From Streptomyces sp. NBC_01317 (lineage in GTDB: Bacteria; Actinomycetota; Actinomycetes; Streptomycetales; Streptomycetaceae): a DNA stretch of 64,000 nt. This document shows positions 60,208 to 64,000 of the stretch, piece by piece. The notes below the pieces were generated by a model. The model worked only from the letters and a program-made list of their open reading frames with translations. It was not told where the DNA came from and made no database searches. How positions within the stretch are numbered: position 1 is the stretch's first letter; each line of letters starts with the position of its first letter. The stretch covers positions 3,827,501-3,891,500 of the forward strand of contig NZ_CP108393.1 in NCBI RefSeq assembly GCF_035961655.1. The letters run 5' to 3'. A program made the translations under genes and the position numbers.

Positions 60208-61218
60208 ATGTTCAGGACCCTGGGGGGTGGAGATTTGCCCGCAAGAGACACAAACCCGACACATCCCCATGCCATCACCGATATGTGTGATGAGGGCAGG
60301 CGGCTTTACGCCAGTGCGCTGCGCTCCGGACGCATCGCCCGGAGCGAAGCCGCGGTGGCTCCGTGCCTCATGGAATTCCCGCTTCTGCACCCGGATCCGG
60401 ACGATGCGGACTGGCTTCGCCCCGTTCCACCGTCCGCGGCGCTCGCCCAGCGGCTCCACCCCATCGAGCGGGAGATCCAGGAGAGGCGACATTTCGCCGT
60501 CGAACTGACCGACTCTTTCGAGCCGTTCATGACGATCAGCGCCCAGGATCCGCCCATCACCCACGCGATCACCGTCCTGGAGGGCGACAGCCGGATCAAC
60601 GCCGCGCTCGACCTGTCCACCGCCGAGTGCAAAACGGAAGTACTGACCCTGCAACCGGGCGGCGGCAGGAGCGCGCACCTGCTCGCCCAGGCGTTGGAGC
60701 GCGGCAGGGCGGTCGTGAACCGCGGCGTCAGCATCCGAACCTTGTACCAGCACACGGCACGCCACAGCCAGGGCACCCTCGCCTACGCGGAGATGCTGGG
60801 CCAGAACACGGTGGAGATCAGGACACTGGAAGAGCTCACCGAGCGCCTGATCATCTTCGACCGGACCGTCGCGTACATCCCCGCCAGGTCCGACCGCCAG
60901 GTGGCCCTGGAGCTGCGTCACCCGGGGCTCGTGGACTACCTGGCGCAGGTCTTCGAGCAGCTCTGGCGGCGCGCCACGCCCCTCACCGAGCAGGTGGAGT
61001 ACGAGCCGACCCCGGCCGGCATCACCGGTGTCCAGCGGACCATCGCCCAGCTCCTGGTGGAGGGGTACGTGGACGAGGCCATCGCGCGCCGGCTCGGGAT
61101 GAACGTACGGACGTGCCGCGCGCACATCGCCAAGCTCGCCACCACGCTGGGCAGCGGCAGCCGCGCGCAACTCGGCTACCTCATCGCGAATTCGGGGATT
61201 CTGAACCAGCAGTCGTGA
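60208..61218 (+). CDS. LuxR-type transcriptional regulator with unusual N-terminal domain
   Basis: A protein of about 336 residues. The C-terminus is a LuxR HTH (ITGVQRTIAQLLVEGYVDEAIARRLGMNVRTCRAHIAKLATTLG). The preceding 250 residues contain segments like ELTDSFEPFMTISAQDPP, GRAVVNRGVSIRTLYQHTARHSQGTLAYAEML and EELTERLIIFDRTVAYIP. These recur in Streptomyces pathway-specific regulators with a TrmB-like/PLD-like core, which often sit in small peptide gene clusters. It is divergent from the DIAWG-peptide gene across 85 bp, so it probably controls that gene. The start is uncertain: neither ATG 60208 nor TTG 60235 has an ideal ribosome site. Confidence 0.8.
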   Translation: MFRTLGGGDLPARDTNPTHPHAITDMCDEGRRLYASALRSGRIARSEAAVAPCLMEFPLLHPDPDDADWLRPVPPSAALAQRLHPIEREIQERRHFAVELTDSFEPFMTISAQDPPITHAITVLEGDSRINAALDLSTAECKTEVLTLQPGGGRSAHLLAQALERGRAVVNRGVSIRTLYQHTARHSQGTLAYAEMLGQNTVEIRTLEELTERLIIFDRTVAYIPARSDRQVALELRHPGLVDYLAQVFEQLWRRATPLTEQVEYEPTPAGITGVQRTIAQLLVEGYVDEAIARRLGMNVRTCRAHIAKLATTLGSGSRAQLGYLIANSGILNQQS

Positions 61219-61227
61219 CCACGAGCC

Positions 61228-61335
61228 GGACCGGCCGATCCTGACCAGGAACCCGGACCGGCCGATCCTGACCAGGAACCCGGACCAGCGGTCCTGACCA
61301 GGAACCCGGACCGGCGATCCTGACTCCTGACCAGG
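61228..61335. repeat. 27-bp minisatellite between convergent genes
   Basis: Two exact copies (61228-61254, 61255-61281) of a 27-bp unit containing gatcctgaccaggaaccc are followed by a 26-base and a longer variant copy. Each contains the palindromic core tcctgaccagga, so single strands could fold. It lies between the LuxR and hspR 3' ends. Confidence 0.82.
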
Positions 61336-61459
61336 AACCTGCATGCGCGGGCCTCTTGCCAGAACCTCTCAACACAGGCCCTCCGACCCGCTGGACGCAG
61401 CACAGCGCCCCCGGAGCCGACACACAGGCATCCGGGGGCGGGCCACTTCGCGAAGGCCG

Positions 61460-61927
61460 CTAAGGCCTGTCCGCCGGCCGCCACACCACCAGCGCGCTGG
61501 TCGCCTGTACGTCCGTGTACGGCACCAGGTCGCGGCGGTACGAGGCATGCACCTGCGCCTCGCGCTGGCGCATGGCCGCCGCCGCGCCGTCCACGGCCGC
61601 CGACAGCTCGGCGACCCGGGCCTGGAGCGCGGCGACCTGGTTCTCCAGCTCGATGATCCGCTTGATGCCCGCGAGGTTGATGCCCTCGTCCTGGGACAGC
61701 GCCTGCACCTGGCGGAGCAGCTCGATGTCACGGGCCGAGTAGCGCCGGCCCCGCCCCGCCGTACGGTCCGGGGAGACCAGGCCCAGGCGGTCGTACTGCC
61801 GGAGGGTCTGCGGGTGCAGCCCCGAGAGCTGGGCCGCCACCGAGATGACGTACACCGGCGTCTCCTCGGTCAGTTCGTACGCCCTGCCGAACGCAGAGGG
61901 CGGTCTGCGCCGCCCGTCCCTGTCCAT
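61460..61927 (-). CDS. hspR: heat-shock repressor HspR (MerR family)
   Basis: A 155-residue MerR-type regulator: YVISVAAQLSGLHPQTLRQYDRLGLVSPDRTAGRGRRYSARDIELLRQVQAL is the winged-helix domain, followed by a coiled coil (INLAGIKRIIELENQVAALQARVAELSAAVD). HspR with DnaK represses the dnaK operon and clpB in Streptomyces by binding HAIR sites. It is the last gene of the dnaK-grpE-dnaJ-hspR operon, 6 bases downstream of dnaJ, which is a textbook arrangement. Confidence 0.96.
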   Translation of the reverse strand: MDRDGRRRPPSAFGRAYELTEETPVYVISVAAQLSGLHPQTLRQYDRLGLVSPDRTAGRGRRYSARDIELLRQVQALSQDEGINLAGIKRIIELENQVAALQARVAELSAAVDGAAAAMRQREAQVHASYRRDLVPYTDVQATSALVVWRPADRP

Positions 61928-61933
61928 CTCGGG

Positions 61934-63133
61934 TCATGCTCCCTTCGCGGCCTGGAACAGCTCCGCCCGCGGGTCGTCGTCCGCCGTCGCCTTCCGGTAG
62001 GCCTCCAGCGCGTCACGTGCCTCCACACCGAGGTCCTTGGGGACGGCGACCTCGACGGTGACCAACAGGTCCCCGCGGCTGCCGTCCTTGCGTACGGCGC
62101 CCTTGCCACGGGCGCGCATCGTACGGCCGTTCGGGGTCCCCGCGGGCAGTTTCAGCGTGACCGGGGGGCCGCCGAGCGTCGGCACCTTCACCTCGCCGCC
62201 CAGCGTCGCCTCCGTGAAGGAGACCGGCACCGTGACGGTGAGGTTGTCGCCCTTCCGGCCGAAGACCGGGTGGGCGCCGACATGCACGACCACGTACAGG
62301 TCGCCCGCCGGGCCGCCGCGCTCGCCGGGAGCGCCCTTGCCGCGCAGCCGGATCCGCTGGTTGTCGCTGACGCCCGCCGGAATCCGTACCTGCATCGTCC
62401 TGGACGACCTGGCGCGCCCGCTGCCCTTGCAGACCTCGCAGGGGTCCTGGGCGATCAGACCGCGGCCCTTGCAGTCCACGCACGGGTCGGTGAGCGAGAA
62501 GCCGCCACCGCTGCCACGGGAGACCTGTCCGGTGCCCACGCAGGTCGGGCAGACCCGCGGGGTGCCGTTCTTGTCGCCCGTGCCCGAGCAGGCCTTGCAG
62601 GGTGCCTGGCTGGACATCCGCAGCGGGACGGTGGCCCCGTCGACCGCCTCGGTGAAGCTGAGCGTCACCTCGGACTCGATGTCCTGGCCGCGGCGCGGCT
62701 GCACGCGGGTGGTGCCGGGGCCTCCCCGGTTGAAGAGGCCGCCGAACATGTCCCCGATGCCGCCACCGCCGCCGCCGAAGCCGCCGCCCTGCGCCGTTCC
62801 CGTACCACCGCCGCCCGGGGCGCCCCCGAAGAGGTCGCCCAGGTCGAAGTTGAAGGAACCGCCGCCGGCGCCGGGTCCCGGCCGGAAGCCGCCGTTGCCG
62901 AAGAGCGCGCGGGCCTCGTCGTACTCCTTGCGGCGCTTGGTGTCGCCGAGTACGTCGTTGGCCTCGGAGATCTCCTTGAAGCGCTCCTCGGCCTTCGCGT
63001 CGCCCTTGTTGGCGTCCGGGTGGAACTCGCGGGCGAGCTTCCGGTACGCCTTCTTGATCTCGGCCTCGGTGGCGTCCTTGGGGACGCCGAGAACCTTGTA
63101 GTAGTCCTTCTCCACGAAGTCCTTCGTGCTCAT
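61934..63133 (-). CDS. dnaJ: chaperone DnaJ
   Basis: A 399-residue type I Hsp40. J-domain with HPD (AREFHPDANKGD), a Gly/Phe-rich region, four CxxCxGxG zinc motifs (CKACSGTG, CPTCVGTG, CVDCKGRG, CEVCKGSG), and C-terminal substrate-binding domains (IPAGVSDNQRIRLRGKGAPGERGGPAGDLYV; VPTLGGPPVTLKLPAGT). It stimulates DnaK ATPase and delivers clients. It lies in the dnaK operon, 75 bp after grpE. Confidence 0.97.
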   Translation of the reverse strand: MSTKDFVEKDYYKVLGVPKDATEAEIKKAYRKLAREFHPDANKGDAKAEERFKEISEANDVLGDTKRRKEYDEARALFGNGGFRPGPGAGGGSFNFDLGDLFGGAPGGGGTGTAQGGGFGGGGGGIGDMFGGLFNRGGPGTTRVQPRRGQDIESEVTLSFTEAVDGATVPLRMSSQAPCKACSGTGDKNGTPRVCPTCVGTGQVSRGSGGGFSLTDPCVDCKGRGLIAQDPCEVCKGSGRARSSRTMQVRIPAGVSDNQRIRLRGKGAPGERGGPAGDLYVVVHVGAHPVFGRKGDNLTVTVPVSFTEATLGGEVKVPTLGGPPVTLKLPAGTPNGRTMRARGKGAVRKDGSRGDLLVTVEVAVPKDLGVEARDALEAYRKATADDDPRAELFQAAKGA

Positions 63134-63208
63134 TCCCGACGTCCCTCCTCTCCACCGGCCACCCTCACGCCGTCCGTGCGTGCGTCAGCACTCGTCCGTG
63201 CCTCGGCG

Positions 63209-63880
63209 TCAGCCCTCGTCGGGGCCACCGTCGTCCTTGCCTTGGGCGGACGAGCCGGACTCGCCCGCCTCCTCCGCCGACTTCGGCGTGGCCCCCGGCT
63301 GGGGCTCCGCCACCGCGACCCGGGCGGGCCTGATCGTCCGCTCGCCGAACCGGTACCCAGGCTGAAGGATCGCGACGCAGGTGTCTTCCGTGACATCCGG
63401 CGCATACGAGTGCATCAGCGCTTCGTGGATCGTCGGGTCGAAGGGCTCGCCCTCCTTGCCGAACTGCTGGAGGCCCATCTTGGCGACGATGGTCTCCAGC
63501 GACTCGGCGACCGACTTGAAGCCGCCCACCAGCTCTTCGTGCTCCCGGGCGCGCCCGATGTCGTCGAGCACCGGCAGCAGCTCCGTCAGGAGCTTCGCGA
63601 CAGCGATCTCCTTGACGGTGACCCGGTCGCGCTCCACCCTGCGGCGGTAGTTCTGGTACTCGGCCTGGAGCCGCTGGAGGTCCGCCGTACGCTCGGCGAG
63701 CGCCGTGCGCACCTGGTCCAGCTGTGCTGTCAGAGCTATGTCGTTCACGTCCCCGGCCGGGGCCGCCGGGCCGGTCTCCTTCACGGAGTCCGGCCCGCCG
63801 GCCTGCGGCGCGGCGTCTTCGGGGGTCGCGCCGGAGGGGACGTCAGGCTTCTCTTCGAAGCCCGGGGTCTCCTCGGTCAC
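63209..63880 (-). CDS. grpE: nucleotide exchange factor GrpE
   Basis: A 223-residue DnaK nucleotide exchange factor. The N-terminus is disordered acidic (EETPGFEEKPDVPSGATPEDAA), a long coiled coil covers about 60-110, and the beta wing has MHSYAPDVTEDTCVAILQPGYRFGERTIRPARVAVAEP. GTG at 63880 overlaps the dnaK stop by 4 bases (GTGA), so it is translated with DnaK. Confidence 0.96.
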   Translation of the reverse strand: MTEETPGFEEKPDVPSGATPEDAAPQAGGPDSVKETGPAAPAGDVNDIALTAQLDQVRTALAERTADLQRLQAEYQNYRRRVERDRVTVKEIAVAKLLTELLPVLDDIGRAREHEELVGGFKSVAESLETIVAKMGLQQFGKEGEPFDPTIHEALMHSYAPDVTEDTCVAILQPGYRFGERTIRPARVAVAEPQPGATPKSAEEAGESGSSAQGKDDGGPDEG

Positions 63881-64000
63881 GCGGCACCGCCCTTGGTGTC
63901 ACGCTCGTCGTCCACGATCTCGGCGTCGACGACGTCGTCCGTACCGTCCTGGGACGCCTGGCCCTGCTGGCCGCCCGGCGCCTCGGCACCGGCGGTCGCG
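63877..64000 (-). CDS. dnaK: chaperone DnaK, C-terminal fragment (cut by window edge)
   Basis: Only the last 40 codons are inside the window. The translation ends with DDVVDAEIVDDERDTKGGAA, the typical acidic DnaK C-terminal tail with VVDAEIVDD. The stop overlaps the grpE start. The promoter, with its HspR operator, is outside the window. Confidence 0.94.
   Translation of the reverse strand, partial: ATAGAEAPGGQQGQASQDGTDDVVDAEIVDDERDTKGGAA

Noticed and set aside
61228..61335. CRISPR-like array
   Set aside because: The repeats are head to tail with no unique spacers, and no cas genes are in the window; it is a minisatellite.

Overview
The window is high-GC actinobacterial DNA, almost certainly a Streptomyces chromosome near the replication origin. 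The evidence is the strong GC-rich third-position bias, frequent GTG/TTG starts, and gene families typical of the genus (DUF5753/DUF397 pairs, DUF5063, DUF3151, DUF3152, DUF2617, HspR). The core gene order recR-ybaB ... purA ... kyn genes ... fba-pyrE ... clpB ... hspR-dnaJ-grpE-dnaK is the one I know from Streptomyces. Accessory genes are inserted between these core blocks.

Region 1 (1-11.2 kb) holds DUF5063-recR-ybaB on the minus strand and a divergent SLATT-domain protein in very repeat-rich surroundings. It then has a hypothetical gene, a glycosyltransferase/polytopic membrane fusion, and a GntR regulator. A SpoIIE-type phosphatase, a class III aminotransferase and a GlxA-type AraC regulator follow. 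Region 2 (11.3-19.2 kb) has an HD hydrolase, a transmembrane Ser/Thr kinase, and a rifamycin phosphotransferase preceded by a textbook rifamycin-associated element. Next comes an orphan gene bracketed by about 350-bp inverted repeats and about 104-bp direct repeats, then a P-loop kinase.

Region 3 (19.3-28.4 kb) is accessory. It has an ECF41-like sigma factor with its NAD(P)-epimerase partner, an MGMT-type methyltransferase, a SnoaL-like protein and two VOC proteins. It also has a DUF5753/DUF397 pair, a dienelactone-hydrolase-like protein lacking the usual nucleophile, and two genes broken by deletion plus frameshift. Region 4 (28.4-37.7 kb) has purA, a degenerate diacylglycerol-kinase-like protein, a secreted GVGN-repeat protein and a two-component system. 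It ends with a four-gene operon of unknown function: secreted cysteine protein, two membrane proteins and an ABC ATPase.

Region 5 (37.7-53.6 kb) is mostly core. It carries a kynurenine-pathway operon, DUF3152 and DUF3151 proteins, an MFS pump, a MalY-type lyase, fba, a candidate parS site, pyrE, an aldose-1-epimerase, an SRPBCC protein, a membrane spermidine-synthase-like protein and an aminotransferase. Region 6 (53.6-64 kb) has ybjN, an RloAB-type putative defence pair, and clpB with an HspR operator (HAIR). It continues with a PPOX oxidoreductase, an unusual locus (secreted peptide with four DIAWG repeats, Rieske-like protein with altered ligands, divergent LuxR-type regulator), and hspR-dnaJ-grpE-dnaK, with dnaK cut by the window edge.

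The strongest candidates for something undescribed are the DIAWG-peptide locus (59.5-61.2 kb), the secreted-protein/ABC operon (34.6-37.7 kb) and the repeat-bracketed orphan gene (16.7-18.6 kb). No tRNA, rRNA, CRISPR array or insertion-sequence transposase was found.
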